A DNA stretch of 64,000 nucleotides from Prado023 sp963700475 (GTDB lineage Bacteria; Actinomycetota; Actinomycetes; S36-B12; CAIYMF01), in contig CAVOXR010000004.1 in assembly GCA_963700475.1 (NCBI GenBank), positions 32,119-96,118 of the forward strand. Direction: 5' to 3'. A program made the translations under genes and the position numbers. Of this stretch, positions 54,945 to 64,000 are shown piece by piece (the stretch's first letter is position 1; each line of letters begins with the position of its first letter). The notes beneath the pieces are model-generated. The model was not told where the DNA came from, made no database searches, and saw nothing but the letters and a program-made list of their open reading frames with translations.

Positions 54945-56546
54945 CTACTCCGCCGCGCCCGAGCCGCCGGAGCTGCCGGCGTTGGCCGACGTGCTCTGGC
55001 AGCCCTCGCTGCCCTGGCTCTGGCCGCTGCGGGTGCGCTTGCGCGTCCGGTTGCGGCGCTTCCTCGGCGCCGCGTCGTCACCTGAGCCGCCAGTGCTGGC
55101 ACCGGAGTCGGGACCCTGCGAGCCGCTGGACTTCGAGCCGGACTTGGGTGCGCCGTCCTTGTGCCCGTGAGGGATGGTCTGCCCGTGGTGATGGGTATGG
55201 CCACGACCGTGCCCACCGGAGCCCGAGCCGCCGCGCCCGTCACGATCGCGGTCGCGGGTGTTCGGCTGGCGACCGCCGAGATCCTCGAGCACCTCGGCGT
55301 CCAGGCCCTCATGGGTGCGAGCCTTGCGGGGCAGCCGTCCGGTCGTGCCGGCGGGGATCCCGACGCCCGTGTAGAGGTGCTCGGAGGTGTGGTACGTCTC
55401 GATCGGGTCGAAGAACGACAGCCCGAGGGCCTTGTTGATCAGGCCCCAGCGCGGGACGTCCTGCCAGTCGACGAACGTGATCGCCACGCCCGACGCCCCG
55501 GCGCGCGCGGTGCGCCCGACGCGGTGCAGGTAGGTCTTCTCATCGTCGGGGCACTCGTAGTTGATGACGTGCGTGACGCCCTCGACGTCGATGCCGCGGG
55601 CGGCGACGTCGGTGGCGACGAGGATGTCGACCTTGCCGTTGCGGAACGCGCGCAGAGCCTGCTCGCGGGCGCCCTGGCCGAGGTCGCCGTGGACGGCACC
55701 GGCGGCGAACCCGCGCTCGGTCAGCTCGTCGGCGACGGCCTGGGCGCGGCGCTTGGTGCGGCAGAACACCATCGACGGACCGTGGCTCTCGGCCTGCATG
55801 ATCCGGGCGAGGATCTCGACCTTGTTCAGCGGGTGGACGCGCCACACGTGCTGCTCGACCTCGCTGACCGTGGCCGAGTCGTCATCGACGTTCAGCGCGC
55901 GGATGTGGGTCGGCTGGGTCATGTAGCGCCGGGCCAGGGCGATGATCTGCCCGGGCATGGTCGCCGAGAACAGCATCGTCTGGCGGGTCGCGGGCAGCAT
56001 CGAGACGATGCGCTCGACGTCGGGCAGGAAGCCCATGTCGAGCATCTCGTCGGCCTCGTCGAGGACCAGGACCTGCACGTCGCCGAGGTGCAGCAGGCGC
56101 TGGCGGGCCAGGTCGATGAGGCGCCCCGGGGTGCCGACGACGACGTCGACGCCCTTGGCCAGGGCCTCGACCTGCGGCTCGTATGCGCGCCCGCCGTAGA
56201 CGGCCAGGACGCGGACGCCGAGCTCGGCGCCGGCCAGGGCGAGGTCGGAGGTGACCTGGACGCACAGCTCGCGCGTCGGGACGACGACCAGGGCCTTCGG
56301 GGCCTTCTGCTCGGCGGGGGACAGGTCGGGGTACTCGGGGGTGTTGGGGGACGGGATGCGCTGGAGCAGGGGGATGCCGAAGCCGAGGGTCTTGCCCGTG
56401 CCGGTCTTGGCCTGTCCGATCAGGTCGCGGCCCTCGAGGGCCTGCGGGATGCACAGCTCCTGGATCTGGAAGGCGTCGGTGATCCCGGCCTTTGCCAGGG
56501 CGGAGGTGATGGGCTCGACGACGCCCAAGTCGGTGAAGGTTGTCAA
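54945..56546 (-). CDS. DEAD-box RNA helicase
   Basis: 533 residues, ATP-dependent RNA unwinding in mRNA turnover or ribosome assembly. Q motif FQIQELCIPQAL, Walker A AKTGTGKT at 46-53, PTRELCVQ, VLDEADEMLDMGF, SATMPGQI, VFCRTKRRAQAV, ATDVAARGIDVEGVTHVINYE and HRVGRTARAG. The tail is long, low-complexity (Gly/Ser/His/Lys/Arg), probably RNA-binding. TTG 56546 is chosen because GAGGAGAG lies 6 nt before and it gives the expected N terminus (TTFTDLGVVEPI); TAGAAT upstream may be the -10. Confidence 0.92.
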   Translation of the reverse strand: MTTFTDLGVVEPITSALAKAGITDAFQIQELCIPQALEGRDLIGQAKTGTGKTLGFGIPLLQRIPSPNTPEYPDLSPAEQKAPKALVVVPTRELCVQVTSDLALAGAELGVRVLAVYGGRAYEPQVEALAKGVDVVVGTPGRLIDLARQRLLHLGDVQVLVLDEADEMLDMGFLPDVERIVSMLPATRQTMLFSATMPGQIIALARRYMTQPTHIRALNVDDDSATVSEVEQHVWRVHPLNKVEILARIMQAESHGPSMVFCRTKRRAQAVADELTERGFAAGAVHGDLGQGAREQALRAFRNGKVDILVATDVAARGIDVEGVTHVINYECPDDEKTYLHRVGRTARAGASGVAITFVDWQDVPRWGLINKALGLSFFDPIETYHTSEHLYTGVGIPAGTTGRLPRKARTHEGLDAEVLEDLGGRQPNTRDRDRDGRGGSGSGGHGRGHTHHHGQTIPHGHKDGAPKSGSKSSGSQGPDSGASTGGSGDDAAPRKRRNRTRKRTRSGQSQGSEGCQSTSANAGSSGGSGAAE

Positions 56547-56611
56547 ATCTCTCCTCAGTAGTACGTGGATTCTACCTTCTCCGCAGGGGGCGATCGGGTT
56601 ACCGTCGTTCC

Positions 56612-57349
56612 ATGACCCCCGAACCCACGTCCGCAGCTGGTCCGTCAAGCGCCGAGGGGGTGGCGTCCGCAGCCGATGTGGTGCGTCCCTCGCTGTCCGA
56701 CCCGGAGTACCGGCAGGGCGTGGTCGAGCTGCTCGGCCTGCTCGGTGCCGGCGAGTACCTCGCGTTCGAGCGGCTCGTGACGGAGGCCGCGCTGGCCCCG
56801 TCGCTGTCCCAGCGCGTGCGGATCGCGGACATCGCCCAGGGTGAGCTCGGCCACTTCCACCTGCTTCGGGAGCGCCTGATCGAGATGGGCGAGGACCCCG
56901 ACGAGGCCATGTCGGCGTTCCTCGGGCCGCTCGAGTCCTACCACCGGATGACCGCCCCGAGCGACTGGCTCGAGGGCCTGGTCAAGGCGTACGTCGGCGA
57001 CTCGATCAGCGAGGACTTCTACCGCGAGGTCGGGGCGGTGCTCGACGAGGAGACCGCCGCGCTGGTGCTCGAGGTGTGCAGCGAGCTGGGCAAGACGGCG
57101 GTCGTGATCGAGGAGGTGCGTGCGGCCATCGCCCGCGATCCGCGGCTGGCCGGGCGCCTGGCGCTGTGGGGCCGGCGGCTGCTCGGCGAGATGCTGTCGC
57201 AGGCGCAGTCCGTGGCCGCCGAGCACGACGGGCTGGCGGCGCTGATCCTCAGCGAGCAGGTGTCGAGCCAGATCGACCTGTTCGGCCTGGTCGAACGGCT
57301 CACCGCCGCCCACGTCGAGCGGATGAACGCCCTGGGCCTGGCGGCGTAG
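56612..57349 (+). CDS. Ferritin-like fold protein (MiaE_2 family)
   Basis: 245 residues, four-helix-bundle domain related to tRNA hydroxylase MiaE. Helices carry Glu/His ligand-type positions: LGAGEYLAFERLVTEAALAP, DIAQGELGHFHLLRERLIEMG (E-x2-H), AYVGDSISEDFYREV and SELGKTAVVIEEVRAAIAR. A di-iron site is likely, but the substrate is unknown in actinobacteria. It pairs with the divergent DEAD-box helicase and the DUF3107/TetR genes, a frequent actinobacterial neighbourhood. ATG 56612 is 6 nt after TACCGT, probably leaderless. Confidence 0.85.
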   Translation: MTPEPTSAAGPSSAEGVASAADVVRPSLSDPEYRQGVVELLGLLGAGEYLAFERLVTEAALAPSLSQRVRIADIAQGELGHFHLLRERLIEMGEDPDEAMSAFLGPLESYHRMTAPSDWLEGLVKAYVGDSISEDFYREVGAVLDEETAALVLEVCSELGKTAVVIEEVRAAIARDPRLAGRLALWGRRLLGEMLSQAQSVAAEHDGLAALILSEQVSSQIDLFGLVERLTAAHVERMNALGLAA

Positions 57350-57554
57350 GGGCGCCACGCCCAGCCGCGTTCAGTCCCTCCGTGCGTGGGGGCACAGGCC
57401 TGGGTCGACCCCTCCCCTTTGCCGGCGATGGTCCGGGTCGGCAGCTGCCCCCTGCCTTGGCTCCGACGAGCACGCGTGCACCAGGCGTTCGTGGGTGCGC
57501 GGCGGATGTGCCCTTCGGGCGCGCAGCGCGTCGTCCGCTGGCGACCGACCGACC

Positions 57555-57779
57555 TCAGATCGTGCCGAAGCCGACCTTGCGAACCTCGGCGGCCGCGATC
57601 TCGACGTAGGCCAACTTCGCGGCGGGAACGACCACGCGGTGGCCCTTCTCGTCGATCAGGTCCAGCAGTCCGTCGTTCTTGAGGGCCTCGGCGACCTTCT
57701 TCGCGACGGCGTCGGGTGTATCGGTGCTCTCCAGGACCAGCTCACGAGCAGCCTGCTGGATTCCGATGCGAACCTCCAC
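57555..57779 (-). CDS. DUF3107 small protein
   Basis: 74 residues, VEVRIGIQQAARELVLEST... to the end AEVRKVGFGTI, the full length of this actinobacterial family. KGHRVVVPAAKLAYVEI is the second conserved block. It is an ATP-independent small beta/alpha protein of unknown function. GTG 57779 follows AAGGA; a longer version upstream (from 57842) would overlap the TetR gene. The convergent gap 57350-57554 holds no gene. Confidence 0.85.
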   Translation of the reverse strand: MEVRIGIQQAARELVLESTDTPDAVAKKVAEALKNDGLLDLIDEKGHRVVVPAAKLAYVEIAAAEVRKVGFGTI

Positions 57780-57796
57780 GGTGGGTCCTTCTCTCG

Positions 57797-58417
57797 CTAG
57801 CTCGGGGGATGGGTGAGGGGGAACTCTGAGATGCCACGCCACGACAGCATGGACATCGCCTTGGCCGCGCTCTCCTGGGAGATGGGCGCCGGCGAGTGCA
57901 GCCAGTAGCGGGCGGCGGTCTGGGCCATGCCGAGCAGGCCGCTGGCCAGGAGCATGGACGTGTCGTCGTCGAGCTCGGTGTCCTCGCGGATGACCTCGGC
58001 GATCATCTGGGCGCAGGTGTCGTTGGTGCGTGCGACGCGGTCGGCGGCCTCGGGGACGTTGGTGAGGTCGGACTCGAAGATGAGCCGGAACGCCCCGGAC
58101 TCGTGGGCGACGAAGTCGAAGTACGCCTCGAACGTGGCGCGCACGCGCTTGCGGTTGTCGGTGGTGGAGTCCAGGGCGATGCGCACGCGGTCGATCAGCG
58201 AGTCGCTGCTCTCGTCGAGGACGGCCAGGTACAGCTCGAGCTTGCCCGGGAAGTGCTGGTACAGCACGGGCTTGGAGACGCCGGCGAGCTCGGCGATGCC
58301 GTCCATGCCGGCCGCGTGGTAGCCCTGCTGGACGAAGGCCTCGCGCGCGGCGTCGAGCAACTGCGCACGCCGCTCCTGGCGCGGCAGGCGCCCCGAGCGA
58401 TCCGTGACCACTGTCAT
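57797..58417 (-). CDS. TetR/AcrR-family transcriptional regulator
   Basis: 206 residues. The N-terminal helix-turn-helix is GIAELAGVSKPVLYQHFPGK, preceded by RRAQLLDAAREAFVQQGYHA. The ligand-binding domain is all-helical (DSLIDRVRIALDS..., FDFVAHESGAFRLIF). ATG 58417 gives the family N terminus; the same frame runs open upstream only by chance. It lies 17 nt upstream of DUF3107 on the same strand. The target is unknown. Confidence 0.9.
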   Translation of the reverse strand: MTVVTDRSGRLPRQERRAQLLDAAREAFVQQGYHAAGMDGIAELAGVSKPVLYQHFPGKLELYLAVLDESSDSLIDRVRIALDSTTDNRKRVRATFEAYFDFVAHESGAFRLIFESDLTNVPEAADRVARTNDTCAQMIAEVIREDTELDDDTSMLLASGLLGMAQTAARYWLHSPAPISQESAAKAMSMLSWRGISEFPLTHPPS

Positions 58418-58859
58418 GGGCGTGATCTTACCGTTGAGGTCGGGAACGGGAGGCCGAACCCGGTGCGCCGACGGCGAACCGGGTGGTCGGGTCGCGGCCC
58501 AGGAGGTGCCCGGTGGTGGCCATCGGCCCGGGCCCGGTCGACCCCGCGATCCGGTGTCGCGCTGCAGACCCGAGACTCCGCGAGCCGGTGCCTGGGTCAC
58601 GCCCTCGCACCGCGCGTCGCAACTGCGCGCTCGGAATCGATGTTTCACGGCGTTGGGAATGGCCACGCATCCGAGTTCGCATCCGGATTCGTTGCCAGCG
58701 GGACCGCAGGTCGTACCCGAAGCAACGCTTTCGACTGCGAACTCCCGGTCGGGCTGCCCTGACTGACCGTGAAACAGCGGAATCGGGCGCGGTCCTGCGG
58801 GAAGGACGTTGGCGCGAGACCCGTGCGAGACGGGCGTGAGTGCGAGCCTCGCGCTCGGC
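58418..58859. other. Gene-free gap with short inverted repeats
   Basis: 442 nt between TetR and the second AbiEi-type gene. It contains GTTTCACGG (about 58641) and CCGTGAAAC (about 58768) as a widely spaced inverted repeat, and other CCGGAT/ATCCGG-type short repeats. No gene that I can support, although one frame stays open by chance. Confidence 0.5.
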
Positions 58860-59851
58860 TCAGAGCGCGCCGCGCGCGGCGAGGGCAGCGACGATCCGGG
58901 CGACCACGGCGGACGGGTCGCTGGCGAAGTTCGGAGTACATCCAGCGCACGACCCGGAACCCCATCAGTTCCAACGCCTCCTGGCGCCTCTTCTCGCGCA
59001 CGCAGGTCGTCGCGGGCGGTGTACTTGACAACCCCGTCGGCCTCGCCGATGACCATGGACCCGGACCAGAGGAAGTCGGGGTACACATCGCCCTCGGGGG
59101 TACGGATTCGGACCTGGAGTTCGGGCAGCGGTAGCCCGGCCCGCAGGAAGTGCCCGTAACTCAGCGATTCGTTGGCCGACTCGCGCCGCGGATCGGTGAG
59201 CGGGACCACGTCGGCCAGGCTGCGGCGGGTGCGAAGCGTGGCGGCGAAGCGGCTGGCCGCGAGCAGTGGCGCGCGGGAGGTTTCCAGCAGCCTCTCGTTG
59301 GTGTAGGCGTCACGGAGTCGACGCTCGCCCACGTGGGTCCGCAGTTCGAGTCGTGCGGCCGAATCGAGGGTGATGAGCGCCTCCGGAACGTCGGAGAGGG
59401 CTGCGACGTCCACTGCCGTACGGGCGGGGGTGGTCACGAGCAGCCCGCTGGGGTGCCCGATGCGGTGGTGGGTGGGGAGATCCCGGATGGCGACGGTCTT
59501 GCCTCGGCCCGCTCGGGACCGCGCACCGGGTTCGGCGGCCGTGATGAACGACGGTGCAGCAAGGGCCGCGTTGACTGCGTCATCGAGGTCGAGGTCCCAC
59601 GCCAATGCGGCGGTGTGATGGCTGGCGATCGCCGAGGGGTTTCGCAGTTGGAGGGCGAGGGCCAGTTGCAGGTGGCGGCCGACAGGGTCGGCCGGGACCG
59701 ACGTGGAGGCCACGAACACTCCGTGGGTGAGTCGAGTGATGCTGCCGGACTGCTCAGCCCAGCGGATCATCGCGCCGGTGACCCCCAGCGGGGCCACATG
59801 GGCGGCCGTGAAGGGGGTGGAGGGTGGGGTCCAGGAAGTCAGGCGAGGCAC
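58860..59851 (-). CDS. AbiEi-type winged-helix / PD-(D/E)XK nuclease-like fusion protein, paralogue (two frameshifts)
   Basis: Same architecture as the gene at 22123-23113. N terminus PSTPFTAAHVAPLGVTGAMIRW and LTHGVFVAST; DPRRESANESLSYGHFLRAGLPLPELQVRIRTP, GDVYPDFLWSGSMVIGEADGVVKY (Asp, Glu-x-Asp, Lys), then ELMGFRVVRWMYS and the C-terminal helix SDPSAVVARIVAALAARGAL. Two apparent one-base insertions, near 58996 and 58930, must be read through. Start GTG 59851 aligns with ATG of copy 1. Whether the breaks are real or sequencing errors is unclear; both paralogues are broken, in different places. Confidence 0.68.
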
Positions 59852-59900
59852 GCGCCCACACTGCGAGACTCCCGCAGAAGGGAGAAGCCCCTCGTGACAC

Positions 59901-59909
59901 ATCTGTGGA
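59901..59909 (-). promoter_or_regulatory. Shared upstream motif of the AbiEi-type genes, copy 2
   Basis: TCCACAGAT on the minus strand, ending 49 nt before GTG 59851; copy 1 is at 22067-22075. Lies in the 245-nt divergent gap 59852-60096 that also has to supply the promoter of the phosphatase gene. Confidence 0.4.
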
Positions 59910-60096
59910 CGGGCAGGTCTGGGTCGCCCGTTCTGTCGAGGTGCGGCACGTGCACGGTGGTCGCTCTGATGACTTCGGGGGCTCGGCGGCATGGCGCGAC
60001 TCGGAGCGCGGTGTCCCGGCCCGTGGTGAGCGGTCGGGGCCTGGCGCTGCGAGGGGGTAGCGTGCGATTGGCAGGCGTGTTCAGCGGGGAGGTCTC

Positions 60097-60920
60097 GTGC
60101 GGATCCTGTACGTGTGCACGGCGAACATCTGCCGGTCGGCGTCGGCCCAGCGGCTGCTGCTCGATGCCGTGGCGGCCGCGCCCGAGCTCTCGGGGATCGA
60201 GGTTCGTTCGGCGGGGACGCATGCCATGCCCGGGTCGCCGGGGTGCTCGTTGGCGCCGGCCCTCACCGGGCACGCGGCCGATCACCGTTCGCAGGCGCTG
60301 ACCGCAGACCTCGTCGCGTGGGCGGACCTGATCCTGGCCGCGGCGCGGGACCACCGGCCGTCGATCCTCGAGATCGAGCCGTCGTCCCGGACCCGTACTT
60401 TCACGATCCGCCAGGCGGGGCGGATAGCTGACTGGATGGTCGATTCAGGGATCGTCGCCGCGGGTCAGGAGCGTGCGAGGTCGGGTGGGGAACCTGAGGC
60501 CTGGGCCGAGCGGTTCCCGGTGGGGGATCCCCGTGCGGGATGTGCAGGCAATGCCTGACGATCGGGCCGGCCGAGGGCCTTGGATCGTGAGCGAGATGGA
60601 TGCCGCCCGTGGGCTGGCCGGCGCACCCCCGTCGCCGTCGCCGACGGGGGATGCAGCTGAGCCTCGTGATTCGAGGAAGTGGTGGCGGCTGACCGCGCGG
60701 CCGGGGGACCGCGGATGGCCAGCAAGGCAGTCACCTGACGGGGGCGAGCGGGTTGTCGGCGACCGGCCGGGTCACGATCGAACCCAGCGAGTTGCACGCC
60801 GACGACGTCCCGGACCCGCATTACCTCGGTGCGGGCCTGCACCCCCTGGCCTTCGAGCATCTCCAGGGTTCGACCGATGCCTTGGTGCGACTGCTCCGGG
60901 AGGTCGCTTCCGCGGGGTGA
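60097..60920 (+). CDS. Low-molecular-weight protein-tyrosine-phosphatase-like protein (frameshifted)
   Basis: Active-site loop CTANICRS at residues 7-14 (Cys7-x5-Arg13-Ser), then VRSAGTHAMPGSP and HRSQALTADLVAWADLILA. The family's late D-P-x-Y/H segment, here DVPDPHYLGAGLHPLAFEHLQG, lies in a different frame and ends with LLREVASAG at 60920. Two apparent extra bases, near 60535 and 60720, separate the first part (ending at 60558 if uncorrected), a middle Asp/Glu/Arg-rich insert (VSEMDAARGLAG) and the C-terminal part. Corrected length is about 274, larger than the usual 150-200. Roles in polysaccharide or tyrosine-phosphate signalling are possible. Divergent from the AbiEi-type gene. Confidence 0.7.
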
Positions 60921-61068
60921 GGGTCGGCCCGGGGGCCGCGGCCCGCGGTCCCCGGGCCGTCGCCCGTCGCCCGACGACGGCGGGCCGGGGAGCTTCCGGC
61001 CACGGCGGGCCGGGAGCAGTCGCGAAGGAACCGTTACCGGCCGACCGGGGTGGGGTGCGGCCTGCGGC

Positions 61069-62458
61069 CTACGACCAGATCACCTGGCCGAGGAAGCCGA
61101 TCAGGATGACCACCACGCCCGTGGTCAGCAGGGCCAATGTTCCGCGCAGCTTCCCGGGGTTCTCGAGGATGCCGGGGGCCTTGTCGAGGGTCATCTGGGT
61201 CCCGCGCAGGGCCGTCGACGCGTTGCCGCCTCGCCGCTGGCGTCCTCGGACGTCGAGCGCCGCGAGGGCCGCGGCCGCCAGGAGCAGGATGATCCCGATC
61301 CCGATGAGCAGCGCCGACGTCGCCCGGGCTGAGCGCGCAGCCGAGTCGGCGTCCGGCGTCGAGGCGTCAGCGGGGATGGGAGTCGCGATGATGATGTCGC
61401 TGATGACCTGCGTCGCGACGATCGCCATCACGATGACAGCGAGCAGAGTGAAGATCGCGGCGACGACTGCAGCGAACCGCCCGTCGTACTCCCCCAGTGG
61501 GACCTCGACCACGCCCTGCGGGCGAGGGGTCGGGGCTGCGGGGTCCGTCGTGTGTGCGGGACTGGGGCGGAGCCGAGGGTTGTGGCTGGGGGTTGGCCGG
61601 AGCCGGGTGCGGGTGAGGGCGCAGCAGCCCGAGGTTGTGCCTGGCCGGGTGCGGGAGCCATGGGCGCGTCCGCAGCTGAGATGACCGTGGAAGGCCCTAT
61701 CGCCGGGGGATGGACGGCCGGGGGAGGCCCAGCCTCAGGGGCGGACTCTTCCTGAGAAGGTTCCGGTTCCGGGGGAACAGCCTCCGGGAGAGGCGCGATT
61801 GCCGGTCGAGCGGAGGGCGTCGGCGGAGTTGATGACTCCGGGGGAGTGGATGACCCCGGGGGAGGAGCGGCCGGAACAGGGGCAGCCGTCCGGGCAGCGA
61901 GGGCCGAACCGGCCCCGGCGAGGGAGACCGTCGGGCTTGCGTCCTCGGGTTGGGGAGCGGCGGCGACAACTGGGGGAGGCCCTGGCACCGGAGCGGAGGG
62001 CACAGATGAGGCTCGCCTCAGCCTCCGTAGCTGGGCTGTCCGTGACCGGGGAAGCGGCGGGACCGGACCCTGCCGGGTCCGGGAGGTGGAACTGCCGCCG
62101 CGGCCGGTGCAGCGACGGGCTGAGCGGCCGCAGGCGTCGCGCGCAGCGAGACCGTCGCGGGAACCACGCGCACCGCCGTCGACTCGACGGGCGTGCCGGC
62201 AGCGGTCGCGCGGGCCTCGAAGGTCCCGAAGCGATCGTCGCCCATGAGCACCCACCTGGTGCCGTCGCTCATCGGGGGGGTGGCCACACGTTGCCCTCCT
62301 CGGAGGAGGGTCAGCTCCTCGGGATCCCACGACGACGGGTTCGGTGTGACGGTGATCATGACGGCGTTCGCATCGTCGACCAACAACGTCGATCCGTCAC
62401 CCGTCGGCACAGGCGCGCGCCCCGAGGAGGACGCGGTCAACATCAGGGCATGGGCCAT
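61069..62458 (-). CDS. Uncharacterised membrane protein in three frames (likely one gene)
   Basis: I do not recognise this protein. N-terminal part (62458 down to about 62060): a beta-rich domain without signal (MAHALMLTASSSGRAPVP, then VMITVTPNPSSWDPEEL and RWVLMGDDRFGTFEARA). Middle (about 62040-61550): about 160 residues of Pro/Ala/Ser/Glu. C-terminal part (about 61550-61069): three membrane helices (VVAAIFTLLAVIVMAIVATQ, LLIGIGIILLLAAAALAAL, LALLTTGVVVILIGFLGQ). The frame changes twice, near 62040 and 61550, in the deletion (or +2) direction, the second possibly at an ACACAC run. A TTGACA-N17-GACAGT promoter precedes. Could also be two genes. Confidence 0.5.
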
Positions 62459-62464
62459 GTTCGC

Positions 62465-62493
62465 ACTGTCGACCCGGTGACTCAGCGTGTCAA
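62465..62493 (-). promoter_or_regulatory. Putative leaderless promoter of the membrane-protein gene
   Basis: Minus strand: TTGACA (62493-62488), 17-nt spacer, GACAGT (62470-62465), then 6 nt to ATG 62458. A good -35, weak -10. It lies in the divergent gap to the methyltransferase gene. Confidence 0.45.
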
Positions 62494-62623
62494 TGACACT
62501 GCGTGACCATCACCCGGATGGCCGATTGTGCGGGCGATCCTGGCCACTGTCCGGGGTCGGTACGGCTCCCGAGCCGTCAGTGCGAGCGTGGCCCAGCGCA
62601 CTTGGGGCGGCATACTGTGCGGC

Positions 62624-63320
62624 GTGCAGAGCGACGCGATCAGGAGCCTCGGGGACATCGAGGACCGGCACTGGTGGTTCGCCGAGCGTCGCAGCCTGAT
62701 CGCCTCCCAGGTCAAGGGCGTGCGGCCCGTGGGCCCGGCCCTGGACGTCGGTGCGGCGGCGGGGGGCAACACCCGGGTGCTGGTCGAGGCAGGCTGGGAC
62801 TGCGTCGCCCTCGAGTACTCCGCAGATGGGCGCGGACATGGCCAGCGAGCGCGGCCTGACCGTCATGCGCGGTGACGCCACGAAGCTGCCCATCGCCGAC
62901 GACTCGCTCGGGCTCGTCGTCGCCTACGACGTGCTCGAGCACATCGAGGATGACGTCGCGGCGGCACGGGAGTTCTTCCGCTGCCTGCGCCCGGGCGGGC
63001 GGCTGCTCGTGGCGGTCCCGGCGGACATGCGGCTGTGGTCGGCGCACGACGAGGCCGTGGACCACGTGCGGCGGTACGAGCGCGATGAGCTGCTGGCGCT
63101 GGTCTACGGGGCTGGATTCCGGGACGTGACGATCCGGTCGTGGAACGTGCTGCTGCGACCGGTCGTGGCGATGCGCCGGAAGAAGGACCGCGGCAGCGAG
63201 CTGGTGGAGCCGGGGCGGGTCACGAACGCGGCGCTGCGCGGGGTCGTCGCGATGGAGCGGGTCCTGCCGGTCGGGCGGATGCCGGGCGTCTCGCTGATGG
63301 TGACGGCGGTGAAGCGATGA
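62624..63320 (+). CDS. Class I SAM-dependent methyltransferase (frameshifted)
   Basis: About 231 residues when corrected. N-terminal SLGDIEDRHWWFAERRSLI (typical of glycan- or lipid-associated methyltransferases), SAM motif I ALDVGAAAGGNTRVLVEAG, then GDATKLPIADDSLGLVVAYDVLEHIEDD and FRCLRPGGRLLVAVPA. It ends with a C-terminal region containing VRRYERDELLALVYGAGF. One extra base at about 62822 breaks the frame (restored reading ALEYS-QMGADMASERGL). GTG 62624 is 5 nt after TACTGT, probably leaderless. Its stop overlaps the next gene as ATGA. Confidence 0.82.
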
Positions 63321-64000
63321 GCGTCGGTTCGGCGCCGGCTGGGCGCGTCGACCGGCCGGGGCCCTCTCGATCCGACGGGCACGAGCGGCGAGTGGCCCGC
63401 GATGACAGGCGCGGTCCCGGACGCGCCGGGCGCTCCGGACGCCGGTCGCCCAGTCGCTCAGCATCGTCATCCCGGTGTACCGGGCGGGGGCGGCGCTGGA
63501 GTCGACGGTGCGCGAGGTCCTGGAGGTCTGCGGCGACGTCAGCCCGACCCCGGGCGTGCGGATCGCGCTCGACGAGCTGATCCTCGTCTGCGACAACCCC
63601 GGGCTGCCGGTCGAGGCCCTCGACCACCTCGCGAGCCTGGCCGACCTCGACGAGCGGGTGCGCGTGGTGTGGCTGTCGCGCAACTTCGGGCAGCACCCGG
63701 CGACGGTGGCGGGCATCGTGTCGACCAACGGCGACTGGGTCGTGACCATGGACGAGGACGGCCAGCACGACCCGGCCTTCATCCAGGAGATGCTGGCCAC
63801 GGCCGGCCGCAACCGCACCCCGCTGGTCTACGCCGAGCCGACCAACACCCGTCCGCACGGGGCGATGCGCAACGCCGCGTCGTGGCTGTCGGGGCGGGTG
63901 GCGCGCTCGGTGTCGGGGGTCCCGGTGCGGTTCAACAGCTTCCGGCTCCTGGAGGGGAGCCTGGCGCGCTCGGCGTGCGCGTACGCCGGGGAGAACGTGT
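63317..64000 (+). CDS. Glycosyltransferase family 2 protein (frameshifted, cut by window end)
   Basis: N-terminal part of a GT-A-fold glycosyltransferase. Seen: SIVIPVYRAGAALESTVREVL, RVVWLSRNFGQHPATVAGI, and the DxD-type VVTMDEDGQHDPAFIQEML, then LVYAEPTNTRPHG. It resembles dolichol/polyprenyl-phosphate sugar transferases. ATG 63317 overlaps the methyltransferase stop, but two apparent extra bases (about 63377-63379 and 63459) must be removed to join the start with the core. Alternatively ATG 63402 needs only the second correction. The gene continues beyond the window. With the methyltransferase it suggests glycan or lipid modification. Confidence 0.75.

Noticed and set aside
58418..58990. 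Open frame joining the second AbiEi-type gene to TetR
   Set aside because: A chance read-through created by the frameshift at about 58996; the intervening peptide has no coding character and TetR has its own ATG.

Overview
The window is about 69% GC, gene-dense and clearly from a high-GC actinobacterium (Actinomycetota). Supporting markers are mycothiol deacetylase MshB, polyphosphate glucokinase, the DapC/DapD/DapE succinylase set, a 7Fe-type ferredoxin FdxA, DUF3107, DUF3117, DUF6113 and MiaE_2 proteins, a PD-(D/E)XK/AbiEi fusion family, and many genes that look leaderless. I cannot name the genus. I found no rRNA, tRNA, CRISPR array, insertion sequence or prophage, so this is core chromosome with a few accessory points.

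Layout. 1-4.2 kb: end of a monosaccharide ABC operon (permease), LacI repressor, aldose 1-epimerase and a membrane-anchored PIG-L-like protein whose metal-site residues are missing. 4.4-6.3 kb: typA. 6.5-13.4 kb: a peptide-type ABC operon (binding protein, DppB, DppC, DppD, DppF) followed by a third, nucleotide-site-dead OppF-like protein. 13.4-17.5 kb: mshB, a lipoprotein, a truncated TPM-family protein and ppgK. 17.6-21.8 kb: an FtsH-like protease, citrate synthase and a VOC-fold protein. 22-23.1 kb: first AbiEi/nuclease fusion gene. 23.5-30 kb: dapC, fdxA, VanW protein, flavin reductase, DUF6113, dapD and divergent dapE. 30-37.6 kb: YceI with a visible operator, LOG protein, DivIVA-like, SRPBCC, DUF3117, M17 aminopeptidase, O-methyltransferase, HtrA-like protease and tatB. 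37.7-45.4 kb: Sap/GAP permease, mrp, glgP, DUF1003, CBS/MgtE-N protein and an EamA permease. 45.6-51.8 kb: two CoA-ester lyases, a CDF transporter, acyl-CoA dehydrogenase and DUF2332. 51.8-60 kb: HATPase, alpha/beta hydrolase, ParA-like ATPase, zinc-ribbon protein, DEAD-box helicase, MiaE_2, DUF3107, TetR and the second AbiEi/nuclease gene. 60-64 kb: low-molecular-weight phosphatase, an uncharacterised membrane protein, methyltransferase and a glycosyltransferase cut by the window end.

Three things stand out. (1) About eighteen single-gene frame changes occur in otherwise well-conserved genes, and nearly all are +1. This points to systematic insertion errors in the assembly rather than decay, so I annotate full-length genes across the breaks. 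(2) Intergenic space, especially between convergent genes, carries two families of palindromic repeats: a 20-bp arm reading CCTCGCGCCAGTTCCGGTGG or a variant, and an AGACCCTCCC arm. There are also two long isolated palindromes. (3) More than a dozen genes have a TAnnnT hexamer 5-8 nt before the start codon, the signature of leaderless transcription.

Functionally the region joins sugar and peptide import, lysine/diaminopimelate synthesis, glycogen and polyphosphate-driven glucose use, C4/C5 CoA-ester metabolism, envelope protein export and quality control, and thiol redox metabolism.
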